DNA from: Bacillota bacterium
Lineage (GTDB): Bacteria; Bacillota; Clostridia; Acetivibrionales; DSM-1351
Assembly (NCBI GenBank): GCA_023393115.1
Contig: JAEWMS010000040.1
Coordinates: 39,894-103,893, forward strand
Direction: 5' to 3'
DNA: 64,000 nt
Under the pieces are notes generated by a model that was not told where the DNA came from, searched no databases, and saw only the letters and a program-made list of their open reading frames with translations. The translations under genes and the position numbers were made by a program. Shown piece by piece: positions 41,229-50,609 of the stretch (positions within the stretch are counted from its first letter, which is position 1; each line of letters starts with the position of its first letter).

Positions 41229-43076
41229 TTATTGAACCTTCTCTTTATAATCGTAGTTCGGAACTATAATCTTCATATAATCCCTGACCTCATCTGCTCT
41301 GTTTGTGATTATATCCTTTAAACACTCTATTTCCCTTCTGAGAATAGCAAGATCTGTATGCAATGGTTTAGCAACGTATATTTTATTGTTTTTAGTAGCC
41401 TCTATACCCTCTTCAGCTAACAGTAATTCCTCATATAGCTTTTCGCCGGGCCTTAAGCCGGTAAATTCAATTTTTATGTCCACATCGGGTTCAAAGCCTG
41501 ATAGCTTGATAAGGTTTCTGGCCAGGTCATAAATCTTCACAGGCTCACCCATATCAAGCACGAATATTTCTCCGCCCTCAGCCATGGCCCCGGCTTGCAA
41601 CACCAATTGAACCGCTTCAGGTATTGTCATAAAATACCGAATTATTTCAGGATCTGTTACTGTAACCGGACCGCCCTGTTCTATCTGCTTTTTAAATAGA
41701 GGAATGACGCTTCCGTTGCTACCCAGAACGTTCCCAAATCTAACAGCAACGAACTCAGTTCCACTCTGCTTTGAGAAGGCCTGAATGATCATTTCAGCTA
41801 CTCTCTTGGTTGCGCCCATGATATTTGTCGGATTAACCGCTTTGTCGGTGGATATCATAACAAAGCGTTTTGCTCCGTACTTGTCGGCGCACTCGGCAAC
41901 ATTTAAGGTTCCGAATATATTATTCTTTATTGCTTCGGTAGGATTGGTCTCCATCAGAGGTACATGCTTATGGGCTGCGGCATGGAACACCAAATCAGGC
42001 CTATAGCTTTTAAATATTCTTTCCAATCTGGGCTTTTCCCTGATGTTGGCTATTATTGTTACCAAATCCAGCTCCGGATAATTTGACAGAAGTTCATTCT
42101 GTATGTCGTAGGCATTGTTCTCGTAGTTGTCCAATATAATAAGTCGTTTTGGTGTATAATCAGCTATCTGACGGCATAATTCAGAGCCGATTGACCCTCC
42201 ACCGCCGGTAACAAGAACAACCCGGTGGTTAACCTGATTACAAATTTCGTTGTTGTCTAGCTTTATAGGTTCTCTGCCCAACAAGTCTTCTATTTTTACG
42301 TCACGAATCTTTTGCACTGAAACCGTTTCATCAATAAGCTGCGACAGCGAAGGTAAAATCTTTACTTTGCATTTTGTGTTAGAACATATTGTAAATAACT
42401 CGTTAATTGTTTTCGGTGAGGCTGAAGGAATTGCCATTATTATTTCATCAATTTGTTTCTCTTCGGCAACTCGTACAATATCATTTCGGGTCCCTAATAT
42501 AGGTACTCCGATTAATTTCTTATTCTGTTTCCCTCGACTGTCATCAATAATTGCTACCGGAGTACTTTTCAGTTCCGGGTGAAGATGATACTCATTAATA
42601 AGTGAGGCTGCCGCATCGCCCGCGCCAATTAATAGGATTTTTTTAGTAGTTTTGATAAGCAGGATGTCGCCTCTGATCATGCGTCTGAATACGCGATATC
42701 CCAATCTTAGGGCACCGATTGAGAAACAGTCGATAAAGAATGTAATTATAAAAATACTTCTGGGTATAGGTGTCTGTGTTAAAAATACATATCCAAGCAT
42801 AAATGTATTACTAACAAGTAAAGCTAAAATAATATTTGACAGTTCGTAAGCACCTGCATATTTCCAAAGGCTGCTGTACAATTTGAAGATAATAAATATA
42901 GCAAGTTTAACTACAGAAGCTATAATTATTAGTTTTGGAATTTCATTTACGTATTTTATGTATAAGGGATTAGTAAAAATATCTTCAAGTCTTAAAAAAT
43001 AAGCTAATATCAGTGATGCATTTATAAGTATCAAATCAAGGACAATTAAAGAAAGCGCTCTTATTTTATATTTCAT
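41229..43076 (-). CDS. capD: CapD-type membrane UDP-GlcNAc 4,6-dehydratase (615 aa)
   Basis: Converts UDP-GlcNAc to the 4-keto-6-deoxy sugar used for D-FucNAc, D-QuiNAc or bacillosamine. Four N-terminal membrane segments (about 8-115) are followed by a CoA-binding-like Rossmann domain and then the catalytic SDR domain: VLVTGGGGSIGSELCRQI, the STDKAVNPTNIMGATKR active-site region, and LRPGEKLYEELL. Length matches Cap5D, PglF and WbpM. Together with the CapN-like reductase far upstream in the same locus, it could make UDP-D-FucNAc. A terminator at 43181-43215 separates it from the chain-length gene, so it may have its own promoter. Confidence 0.92.
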   Translation of the reverse strand: MKYKIRALSLIVLDLILINASLILAYFLRLEDIFTNPLYIKYVNEIPKLIIIASVVKLAIFIIFKLYSSLWKYAGAYELSNIILALLVSNTFMLGYVFLTQTPIPRSIFIITFFIDCFSIGALRLGYRVFRRMIRGDILLIKTTKKILLIGAGDAAASLINEYHLHPELKSTPVAIIDDSRGKQNKKLIGVPILGTRNDIVRVAEEKQIDEIIMAIPSASPKTINELFTICSNTKCKVKILPSLSQLIDETVSVQKIRDVKIEDLLGREPIKLDNNEICNQVNHRVVLVTGGGGSIGSELCRQIADYTPKRLIILDNYENNAYDIQNELLSNYPELDLVTIIANIREKPRLERIFKSYRPDLVFHAAAHKHVPLMETNPTEAIKNNIFGTLNVAECADKYGAKRFVMISTDKAVNPTNIMGATKRVAEMIIQAFSKQSGTEFVAVRFGNVLGSNGSVIPLFKKQIEQGGPVTVTDPEIIRYFMTIPEAVQLVLQAGAMAEGGEIFVLDMGEPVKIYDLARNLIKLSGFEPDVDIKIEFTGLRPGEKLYEELLLAEEGIEATKNNKIYVAKPLHTDLAILRREIECLKDIITNRADEVRDYMKIIVPNYDYKEKVQ

Positions 43077-43180
43077 ATGTAAAACATCTCCATTATCTAT
43101 AACCTCTAACCACTTAATATATTATAGCACAAAACTGTCTTACGTGTAGTGATTTAAAGTCTGTAAAAGGTAAAAAAGGC

Positions 43181-43215
43181 AAAAGGTTTAAGCTGTTATT
43201 AAACTCAAACCTTTT
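43181..43215. terminator. Terminator between wzz-like gene and capD
   Basis: AAAAGGTTT (43181-43189) pairs with AAACCTTTT (43207-43215) and is extended by AG/CT inside. A and T runs on both sides let it act in either direction. It lies 70 bp after the chain-length gene's stop. Confidence 0.7.
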
Positions 43216-43287
43216 TTATTAATCTTTATCCAATATTATTCGGCCTGGATATCTCAAATAATATTGAGTTATATTATAAACAACAGC

Positions 43288-44322
43288 TTACGCTTTTTTT
43301 AACCAATATTCTTTAACAAGTGCTATCATAACTCCAAGCATTCCGCCTATAACTAAGCCTATAGCAGTATTCATTAAATTGCTTGGACTTGTTTTCTGAG
43401 TGGGGGCTACCGGTGGGGACGGTAAATAAATGCTTGTTTCAATCACGCCTATCAAACCTGAATCAAGCTTTGCCTCATTTCCTGTTTTATAATATTTTTC
43501 TATAGCTTTTTTCTCCATATCAAGCTGTGACAGGCTTTCATTCTTTGTCCGAATGGCCTCTTCAATAGAATTTATTGTCTGTTTGTTCACTATTATATCA
43601 TTTTCTACCTTTGTGTAGTTAGGATTAATAATATTTTCAAGGACTACAATATCCTTAGTATCTGTAACCTGACTCATGGCAGCCTTTTGATTTATTGTTT
43701 GCGGAGTCTGGGTCAAAAGCTTTTCATTCTTTTTTAGAAGTTCCTGAGTAGTTTTTAGGGAAAGTTCCAACGTCTTTATATCTACACTAAATTGGTTAAT
43801 ATAATACTTAATTGCTCTTTCTTTTGTCATCACATCAGCAAATTCTGTATAGTTATCATACAGAGTTTGTGCAAGCTTCAGGGCCTCTTGGGGATCATCT
43901 GCCGATACAGTTACATCAAAACTATTCTGTTCAACATCTATAGCTTTTGTTTCAACTTTACTAATAGATATTCGGTTTTTCAAACCTTCAACAGTAACCT
44001 CACCGGCATTATAGCCCATGTCCTTTACAGTATTAATTAAAACATTATTACTGGTAATTAAATTTATGTATTGGTCATTTGTTGTTATAGGTAATGTATA
44101 TTCACCATATCTTGTATTATATGTTTCAGGCATATTAATAACTATATTCAATTTTGTATCATAGACAGGGGATAATACAAATATACTAAATAAACCTGCT
44201 AAAATGGCACCTATCAGAGCGACGCTTATTATCATTATCTTACGCTTCCATAGAGCCATAAAAAGCTCTCTTAAGTCAATTTCGCCTTCATTATATTGTG
44301 CATTTTGTCGATTTTCACTCAT
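43288..44322 (-). CDS. Wzz/CapA-type polysaccharide chain-length protein (344 aa)
   Basis: Two membrane segments (about 30-52 and 318-338) flank an extracytoplasmic coiled-coil domain, with the Pro-rich patch LPSPPVAPTQKTSPS just before TM2, as in Wzz co-polymerases. It sets chain length together with the Wzy polymerase. No tyrosine kinase domain is fused and no CapB-like kinase is in the window. ATG at 44322 is chosen because GGAGAAGG lies upstream. It follows the flippase gene by about 340 bp. Confidence 0.88.
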   Translation of the reverse strand: MSENRQNAQYNEGEIDLRELFMALWKRKIMIISVALIGAILAGLFSIFVLSPVYDTKLNIVINMPETYNTRYGEYTLPITTNDQYINLITSNNVLINTVKDMGYNAGEVTVEGLKNRISISKVETKAIDVEQNSFDVTVSADDPQEALKLAQTLYDNYTEFADVMTKERAIKYYINQFSVDIKTLELSLKTTQELLKKNEKLLTQTPQTINQKAAMSQVTDTKDIVVLENIINPNYTKVENDIIVNKQTINSIEEAIRTKNESLSQLDMEKKAIEKYYKTGNEAKLDSGLIGVIETSIYLPSPPVAPTQKTSPSNLMNTAIGLVIGGMLGVMIALVKEYWLKKA

Positions 44323-44450
44323 TGTCCTTCTCCTCATTAAGTCTCAGTCTGATTTCTTTGTAAATACCTAGATATTATAGCAGTTAAATGTTTTTAGTTC
44401 AACCTTTCTTAAGTACTCTAAAATTACTGAGATTCTGACTTAATCGTAAC

Positions 44451-44582
44451 TTAATCTGCCAATTTCGCATAGTACTGTCTCCATAATTCAACAATAACAG
44501 AAGCTAATACTACACCAGAAAATACACTTACAGTAGCAATCTTTATACTAGCAAAGGTCGGACCTCTGCCAAGGGTAAAATA
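44451..44582 (-). pseudogene. Possible C-terminal remnant of a membrane protein
   Basis: In the 340-bp gap between the flippase and chain-length genes, a 43-codon frame reads GRGPTFASIKIATVSVFSGV and VLASVIVELWRQYYAKLAD before a stop. It resembles the C-terminal membrane helix of Wzz/kinase-adaptor proteins. It has no start codon with a ribosome site. It may be the leftover of a lost gene copy. The rest of the gap is AT-rich and empty. Confidence 0.3.
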
Positions 44583-44664
44583 TTAATGTACTTCAATATT
44601 ACTGTTTGATTACAACTTTTTTAACAATACATATTCTTCTCTATCTTTTTCATTTTAATCCATA

Positions 44665-46185
44665 CTACTGTCGAATTCGTTTTTTAAATAAATTGAGTAT
44701 AGTTTTTTTCTCCTCTCTGTTCATTATTTGAAACCATATTAACGCAATATATACAATAGAAAAAAAAGTTATATTTATAAAAAACATGTACCAATTACTA
44801 TTTAGATTTTGTCCCATAAACAATCCAATTAGTAGTAGTAAGATGTAAATATACGTCTTATTGAAAATGGTTTCCTTAAACAACCTAAACATATCAAAAT
44901 CCAGTACTTTATAGTAGTAGTAATTTGTAAAAACAATATACACCAGAGTAAAGGCAACGGCGGTTCCAACAGCTGCTCCAACAATACCAAAATTCAAAAC
45001 AAGTACTATTGTCAATAATAATTTAATAACTGCTGCTACTACAGAGAACCATGCCATCGGCTTATGTTTGTCTCTTACGTACATAATATTTGATGGAACA
45101 TCTTGAATAAGTGCAATTAATTGCGGAATAAGAACAATAACTACTACGATATAGGCGTCTTCAAATCCTTCTCCCACCCATAAATCTAAAAATTGCCTCC
45201 CAAAAGATATAAAACCGATTGCCGGAAGTAATAACCATATAAATTTTAGCCTTCCAACTTGAATCATTTTATCATCAAGTAGTTTCTTATCAGTAGAATT
45301 ATGCCCTAAAACCATTATGTCTGGGACAATTACTTGAGATATAATAATTGATAAAGACTGGAATAGATTAGTTATAGTTGAACCAACCGCATATACCCCA
45401 ACTAAGGTTGTTGTCGTTAATAAACTGAGTATTATACTATCAAGAGACCAAAACATAGCAAACGCTATGGTATTTATAAACATTGTACTTGTAAACTCGA
45501 ATATCTGTTTTAATAGTTTTCTATTTAATCCCAGAATGTTTGGAGTAATTCTCATTTTATATGTTACAAATAGTAAAACAAATAGTGTAACAACAACTGC
45601 TAATAAAGCATCTGCGGCTACAACATACATTATTGTACCGCCATATGATAAAACTGACCACAATACAATAAACCTTACTAATGCTTTTGATATATTTATG
45701 AGTTGTACTGCCGAATGAGCATTATGGGCCCTCATAATTGCTGTAAAACAGTTAAAAAACAAACTTGCACCAGCATATACAGTTATCCATGGTAATACTG
45801 ATATGATTGTTTTTATCTCTAATTCAGTCATACTATTTGAATAAATATTAGGGATGTACTTGGATAATACTATTACAATAATAAATAAAACTAAAGCAGC
45901 TACTGTATAAAAAAGATACAAAAATCCTACATATTTTTTTTCATTTTCTTTATCACCTTTAGCTTTAAACTCTGTTATAAACCGGACTATAGAATTGCAA
46001 ACGCCAGCATCTATTAACATAAAATAAGTCATAAATGACAATAATAATCTGTACAAACCAAAAGAAGATGCATCCCATACGATAAGCATTATTGGTGTAA
46101 GGAAAAAAACAACTCCGTTTTGTATTATTAAATTAAGATATCCCAATATAATTGAAATTGATTTTTTTTTTGTATTTCGTTCCAT
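44665..46185 (-). CDS. Wzx-type polysaccharide flippase (506 aa)
   Basis: Twelve to fourteen hydrophobic segments of the MOP superfamily. The N-terminus KKKSISIILGYLNLIIQNGVVFFLTPIML and the middle PWITVYAGASLFFNCFTAIMRA are typical of Wzx/RfbX. It flips undecaprenyl-linked repeat units to the outer face for Wzy. ATG at 46185 follows a weak AAGTGG; a GTG four codons earlier is the alternative. The partner polymerase is at 53302-54411. Confidence 0.9.
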   Translation of the reverse strand: MERNTKKKSISIILGYLNLIIQNGVVFFLTPIMLIVWDASSFGLYRLLLSFMTYFMLIDAGVCNSIVRFITEFKAKGDKENEKKYVGFLYLFYTVAALVLFIIVIVLSKYIPNIYSNSMTELEIKTIISVLPWITVYAGASLFFNCFTAIMRAHNAHSAVQLINISKALVRFIVLWSVLSYGGTIMYVVAADALLAVVVTLFVLLFVTYKMRITPNILGLNRKLLKQIFEFTSTMFINTIAFAMFWSLDSIILSLLTTTTLVGVYAVGSTITNLFQSLSIIISQVIVPDIMVLGHNSTDKKLLDDKMIQVGRLKFIWLLLPAIGFISFGRQFLDLWVGEGFEDAYIVVVIVLIPQLIALIQDVPSNIMYVRDKHKPMAWFSVVAAVIKLLLTIVLVLNFGIVGAAVGTAVAFTLVYIVFTNYYYYKVLDFDMFRLFKETIFNKTYIYILLLLIGLFMGQNLNSNWYMFFINITFFSIVYIALIWFQIMNREEKKTILNLFKKRIRQ

Positions 46186-46327
46186 GTATTTATCCACTTC
46201 TTATGTTAATAATTTTTTGTAGTTTATTTGATAAAATCTTAATCACTCTCATGAAATAAGCAGATGCATGTTTCAAATTAAAATTTTAATTTACCTTTTT
46301 AGCGCCCTAATCGCCTTTTCAATGGCT

Positions 46328-47326
46328 CTATTTCTTAATAATTTGATTTAATTTTATATATATTTTGGGACTCAAGGAAAATAAACAAATTCTTATTTTT
46401 TTTGTAAAACTTATCTTCCCCCATAATTTTGATTTTTCTATTCTGTTGAGGCTCTCGATAACTTCCTGCTTTATAAGTGTCGTAGTTCCTTTTATACTAC
46501 TAACTTTACTTAAATCCATATTACACGATGCATAAATAATATAATCTAAGTATTTATATGCTGGGTAAAAAATTAATCTCGATTTTTTTTTATCCACTAT
46601 TTCACATATTAATTTATGTACTGCAATACCTTGGATTAATGTTTCTTCTCTAAATTTACTTCTCGATACACTTAACTTTCTCATAAACTGGTAGTATAAT
46701 CCCCTGTTTATACTTACTAGCGTATTACTATTAAATATCGCTTGAATAATTAGCAACTCATCAATTCCAATGTTCTGCTTTAGTAACCAGACATCCTTGA
46801 ATAACTCACGTTTGAAGATACGACAAGCCAAAGACGGGTGAAATCGTTTAGTATAATAATCTTTAAAAAAATACTCCATGTTGTTATAGTTGGTATTATT
46901 AAATTTTTCAATTCCAATCTCAGTTCCTTCTTCATCTACCTTAATCATATTGAACTGAACAATATCAGGTTTATCATTTTGAACAATTTCAACTAATACT
47001 TCATACATTTCAAGCGAAATATAATCATCACTATCAACAAACGACACATACTCACCTGTCATTTTTTTAAATGCTACTTCGTACGCAGAACCAATCCCAC
47101 CATTTTCTTTGTGTATCGCAATAATCCTATTATCTTTAGATTGATATTCATTAATAATTTCTCCAGAACTATCTGTAGAACCGTCATTAACTAATATTAT
47201 CTCTATGTTTTTATACTTCTGATTAATAATGCTATCTAAACATTTCTTTAAGTATACCTCTGCATTGTAAATTGGTACAATTACTGATATTTTTGGTTTT
47301 TCTGTTCTTGAAAATGTGCCAACCAT
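46328..47326 (-). CDS. GT2-family glycosyltransferase (332 aa)
   Basis: The N-terminal GT-A fold has ISVIVPIYNAEVYLKKCLDSI, VNDGSTDSSGEI, and the metal-binding DSDDYI (about 95-100). The C-terminal 130 residues are specific to this protein and basic. It adds one sugar of the repeat unit on the cytoplasmic face; donor and acceptor cannot be read from sequence. A 228-bp AT-rich gap precedes it (towards the formyltransferase). Confidence 0.9.
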   Translation of the reverse strand: MVGTFSRTEKPKISVIVPIYNAEVYLKKCLDSIINQKYKNIEIILVNDGSTDSSGEIINEYQSKDNRIIAIHKENGGIGSAYEVAFKKMTGEYVSFVDSDDYISLEMYEVLVEIVQNDKPDIVQFNMIKVDEEGTEIGIEKFNNTNYNNMEYFFKDYYTKRFHPSLACRIFKRELFKDVWLLKQNIGIDELLIIQAIFNSNTLVSINRGLYYQFMRKLSVSRSKFREETLIQGIAVHKLICEIVDKKKSRLIFYPAYKYLDYIIYASCNMDLSKVSSIKGTTTLIKQEVIESLNRIEKSKLWGKISFTKKIRICLFSLSPKIYIKLNQIIKK

Positions 47327-47554
47327 TATCCATAGTTCCCTTTCTATTTTTCTATATAACCTTAGGATATCAATCTTCCAAACACTTAAAAAAATAAAAT
47401 TCCACTATGTCCAGTACTATCAAAAGAGCAAAATCTTTTTGTGGTTCTATTGTATCTTGCATATTGGATGCCCTAAGCTAAAATACTTTACAATAATACC
47501 CCAGTCATCTAATTCCGAAAAAATCCTATTGAAATTTACTATTTTTATCTATTG

Positions 47555-48355
47555 TTAACTTGACGATCTTGTAAACATAGTTTTATTAGCGATAACAATC
47601 TTTTTTCGATAGTTTTCCCTCTCTTTTGCGACTAATTCCAATTTTCCCCCACCAGTATATATAAAAGCTGGTTCATGGCCTGGAAAGTCAAAAGCTCTTA
47701 CATAATCATATATTTGATCATCAGTTAAATTTTTTGGTATTTCTTTTGGAGGTAAATCTTTTGCTTTAAACATCCTAACACCTTCGTTTGGAGCATCATA
47801 TGGAATTACTTTCTCAAATGCTATATGTGGAATCCACTCTTTAAATAATTCAAGTGCTATTTCATCAACTTTCGTAAATAAAGTATACGCAGTATCATCA
47901 GATTCAATTTTTACTGAACGACTTGCAACAATAGGCCCAGAGTCAAGTTCTGGTACCATCTGATGTAATGATGTTCCGTGGTAATGTATTTGATCTTTTT
48001 TAGAATTCAATATAGCGTGTGTTGTTATGTTTCTCCCTCTTAATCTTAAGTTGTATGAGTGATGTATATTCCAAAAACCTCGTGAGGCACGATCCAAAAC
48101 AGATTTTTTGATTATCTTATGATAGTTTACAGAAATACCGACTTCAAATTCTATGCTATCTAGTTCACTTTCATTTATAACATTTAGTTTATATTTTTCA
48201 ATTAAACTAATTAAGTCATTTTCAGAGGTTCTATATTCGGAATCGGATCCCAAACCTACACCAACTATTATAAATCTATCATCTTCTAATAACCATTTTA
48301 ATGCCTTATATCCTAAATCTCTACTTCCTAAAAAAACAATTCTACTTTTCACCAT
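47555..48355 (-). CDS. Sugar N-formyltransferase, methionyl-tRNA formyltransferase fold (266 aa)
   Basis: This transfers formyl from N10-formyl-THF to an amino group, here probably on a nucleotide-linked amino sugar. The formyltransferase triad appears as Asn and His in FWNIHHSYNLRLRGRN (about 95-110) and Asp in VPELDSGPIV (about 138-147). The C-terminal 70 residues resemble the small C-terminal domain of sugar formyltransferases, not the tRNA-binding domain of Fmt. ATG at 48355 is chosen because GAGGTG lies 6 bp upstream. The two DegT-family genes directly upstream could supply the amino sugar. Formylated sugars decorate several O-antigens, so the role fits the locus. Confidence 0.85.
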   Translation of the reverse strand: MVKSRIVFLGSRDLGYKALKWLLEDDRFIIVGVGLGSDSEYRTSENDLISLIEKYKLNVINESELDSIEFEVGISVNYHKIIKKSVLDRASRGFWNIHHSYNLRLRGRNITTHAILNSKKDQIHYHGTSLHQMVPELDSGPIVASRSVKIESDDTAYTLFTKVDEIALELFKEWIPHIAFEKVIPYDAPNEGVRMFKAKDLPPKEIPKNLTDDQIYDYVRAFDFPGHEPAFIYTGGGKLELVAKERENYRKKIVIANKTMFTRSSS

Positions 48356-48386
48356 ATGCAACACCTCACTTGTAATCATTCCTATT

Positions 48387-49463
48387 TCAAATTAACTTTG
48401 ATGCTAATTCTTCACTGTCAATCCACCAACCGCTTGGTAAAGCAACAAACTTACTATTAAACTCATCTACACCTTTCAAATAAGATTTATCATTAAATAC
48501 AGAATATATATTATTCTTAATGTGTACTCCCGAAGCATAAATTCCTTTACTTCTAAATAGCTCAATAGTTCTTCTCTTTTCTGCTGTTAGCGTCCCATAA
48601 ACCCAAAAATTAGGGTTTGAGTGAGCATTATGAATCGGCTTCATTCCAAATCGATCCAATTTTTTTGTGTCCCAAAGATTAGCGATCTCCCTTTGTTTCT
48701 TTAATATCCACTCAATGTTTTCCATTTGCTGAATTCCTATATAACTGCTAATCTCATCCATTGTCGCACTATGGCCTATCATTGTTATGTCACACTCCGG
48801 ATTAATCTCACCCAACTCATCTCTGAATCTGGATCTATCAATCCCGGCATCTCTTATAAGCAAGCTCATATTGTATAGGTTTTCATCTTTGAAGATGACT
48901 GCTCCGCCGTCTAAAGTATTTGGAATTCTTACAGGTCCAAAAGAAAAAACTGTAACATCTGTTCCGACGTTTCCCATCTTCTTTCCTTTGTATTTGCTGC
49001 CAAACGCCTCGATGCAGTCATCTATAACTGGTATTTCGTATTTTTTACCTATAGAATTTATTTCATCAACGAGGCCGACGTGTCCACAATAGTGATTATG
49101 AATGATTACATTTGGTTTTGATTTGGCAAGTTTTTTTACACTCTCTGGATCCAGGGTTCCTGTCGTTGGATCGACATCTGCCCATAAAACCTTAATACCC
49201 ATTGATAATAAAGGTTGTGTTGATGCCAAACATGCCATTGGGGATGCCACTACTTTGTCCCCCGCTTTTACTCCTAAAGTTGACAATGCGACTAAAATAG
49301 ACATATTAAATGTATTGGTAGTAATCAAGTTTTTTACTCCAAAAAAATCTTTAAGTCTTCGTTCAAATTCTTTTCCATATTTTCCATATGCCAACTGACC
49401 ACTATGTAGTATTTCATTAACTAGTGGAACTTCTGGCATAAAGGGTTTATATAACGGTATCAT
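48387..49463 (-). CDS. DegT/DnrJ-family protein lacking the PLP lysine (358 aa)
   Basis: The fold and length match sugar aminotransferases of the DegT family, including MIPLYKPF, the conserved IDDCIEAFGSKYKGKKMG (PLP-binding Asp) and VFSF. In the active-site block, where Lys is expected, the sequence reads VFSFGPVRIPNTLDGG, so Arg (about 179) replaces the Schiff-base lysine. The phosphate-binding SGTAAL of relatives is also altered to NTFNMSI. It is therefore unlikely to be a normal transaminase. It may be a dehydratase-like relative, a pseudoenzyme, or a partner subunit of the intact DegT protein encoded just before it. ATG at 49463 starts 5 bp after that gene's stop; an overlapping ATG at 49475 is less likely. 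Confidence 0.85.
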   Translation of the reverse strand: MIPLYKPFMPEVPLVNEILHSGQLAYGKYGKEFERRLKDFFGVKNLITTNTFNMSILVALSTLGVKAGDKVVASPMACLASTQPLLSMGIKVLWADVDPTTGTLDPESVKKLAKSKPNVIIHNHYCGHVGLVDEINSIGKKYEIPVIDDCIEAFGSKYKGKKMGNVGTDVTVFSFGPVRIPNTLDGGAVIFKDENLYNMSLLIRDAGIDRSRFRDELGEINPECDITMIGHSATMDEISSYIGIQQMENIEWILKKQREIANLWDTKKLDRFGMKPIHNAHSNPNFWVYGTLTAEKRRTIELFRSKGIYASGVHIKNNIYSVFNDKSYLKGVDEFNSKFVALPSGWWIDSEELASKLI

Positions 49464-49468
49464 TGTTA

Positions 49469-50557
49469 CTACCATCCTTTTCTGATTGTACTAACTATTC
49501 GGTCTCTATCTTCATATGATAACCACCAACCACAAGGGATGTGTACAAATGATTCATAAAAATTATCCAAGTTTGGAGTTTTATTAGTTTCGGTATGAAA
49601 AATAGAATGTCTATCATTTCTTAAATGTAGGTGAGAAGCAGCTATTCCGTTTTTCTCCATCATTGCGATAAATTCATCTCTCCGTTCTACCTTCATTGTG
49701 TATAACCAATAGCTCGGCTCAGTATCATCATAATAAGGTATCAATGTCAGTCCTTTGATATCTTTTAAATTTACATCGTAATATTTACCGTTCTCAACAT
49801 ATTTATAGACATTCTCACTCAAATTCTCCAATTGAACCAAACCAATCGTTGCATTAACATTATTCATATGATATTTAAAGCCAGCTTCAACAATATTACT
49901 TTTCAACCTTGGTATTGTTTTATCTAAGCCAAACCAACGTAATTTCTTTGCTCTTCTGTATTCATTTTCATTTTTTAATAAAAGCAGTCCCCCATCTACT
50001 GTGGTCAAGTGCTTAATTGCTTGGAAAGAAAAACAGGTATACGGTGAATTGTTACCTACATATTTGTTGTCATACTTACTTAAAAATGCATGAGCAGCAT
50101 CTTCAATTACCGGTATATTGTACTTTTTTGAAATCTTATTTATTTTATTCATATCACAAACCATGCCAGCATAATGAACAACCATAATTGCTTTTGTTCT
50201 AGACGTGATATTTTCCTCTATAGATTCAGGTGATATTAGTCCGGTACTAATATCTACATCCGCAAATAAGACCTTGGCACCTGTTAATGCTATCGTTGTA
50301 TTAGTAGGCTCTGCTGTTAATGCGGTACTTATGACTTCGTCACCATTACCCACTCCTATCAGTATCAATGCAATATGCAATGCAGCTGTCCCGGAATTGA
50401 CAGTAATGCAATATGGATTTCCTAATAATTCCGTTAGCTTCTTCTCAAATTCTGATACGGCTTCTCCTTCAGCAATATATCCGCTATAGAGAATCTCTTC
50501 GAGTTTAGGCATTAGTTTTTGTTTCAATGGTAAATATGGTTTTATTAATGGTATCAT
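49469..50557 (-). CDS. DegT/DnrJ/EryC1 PLP-dependent sugar aminotransferase (362 aa)
   Basis: Transfers an amino group to a nucleotide keto-sugar. All key residues are present: NSGTAALHIAL (phosphate loop), VIEDAAHAFLSKYDNKYVG (PLP Asp), and the Schiff-base Lys182 in CFSFQAIKHLTTVDGG. GGGG precedes the ATG by 5 bp. Its keto-sugar substrate might come from CapD or CapE, but the exact product is not evident. It is followed at once by its Lys-less paralogue and the formyltransferase, which suggests a three-step module. Confidence 0.93.
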   Translation of the reverse strand: MIPLIKPYLPLKQKLMPKLEEILYSGYIAEGEAVSEFEKKLTELLGNPYCITVNSGTAALHIALILIGVGNGDEVISTALTAEPTNTTIALTGAKVLFADVDISTGLISPESIEENITSRTKAIMVVHYAGMVCDMNKINKISKKYNIPVIEDAAHAFLSKYDNKYVGNNSPYTCFSFQAIKHLTTVDGGLLLLKNENEYRRAKKLRWFGLDKTIPRLKSNIVEAGFKYHMNNVNATIGLVQLENLSENVYKYVENGKYYDVNLKDIKGLTLIPYYDDTEPSYWLYTMKVERRDEFIAMMEKNGIAASHLHLRNDRHSIFHTETNKTPNLDNFYESFVHIPCGWWLSYEDRDRIVSTIRKGW

Positions 50558-50609
50558 TAATCCCCTTTCCCGCTTGATTTAGTATCAAGCTAATGTAGAA
50601 AGCTAAAGG

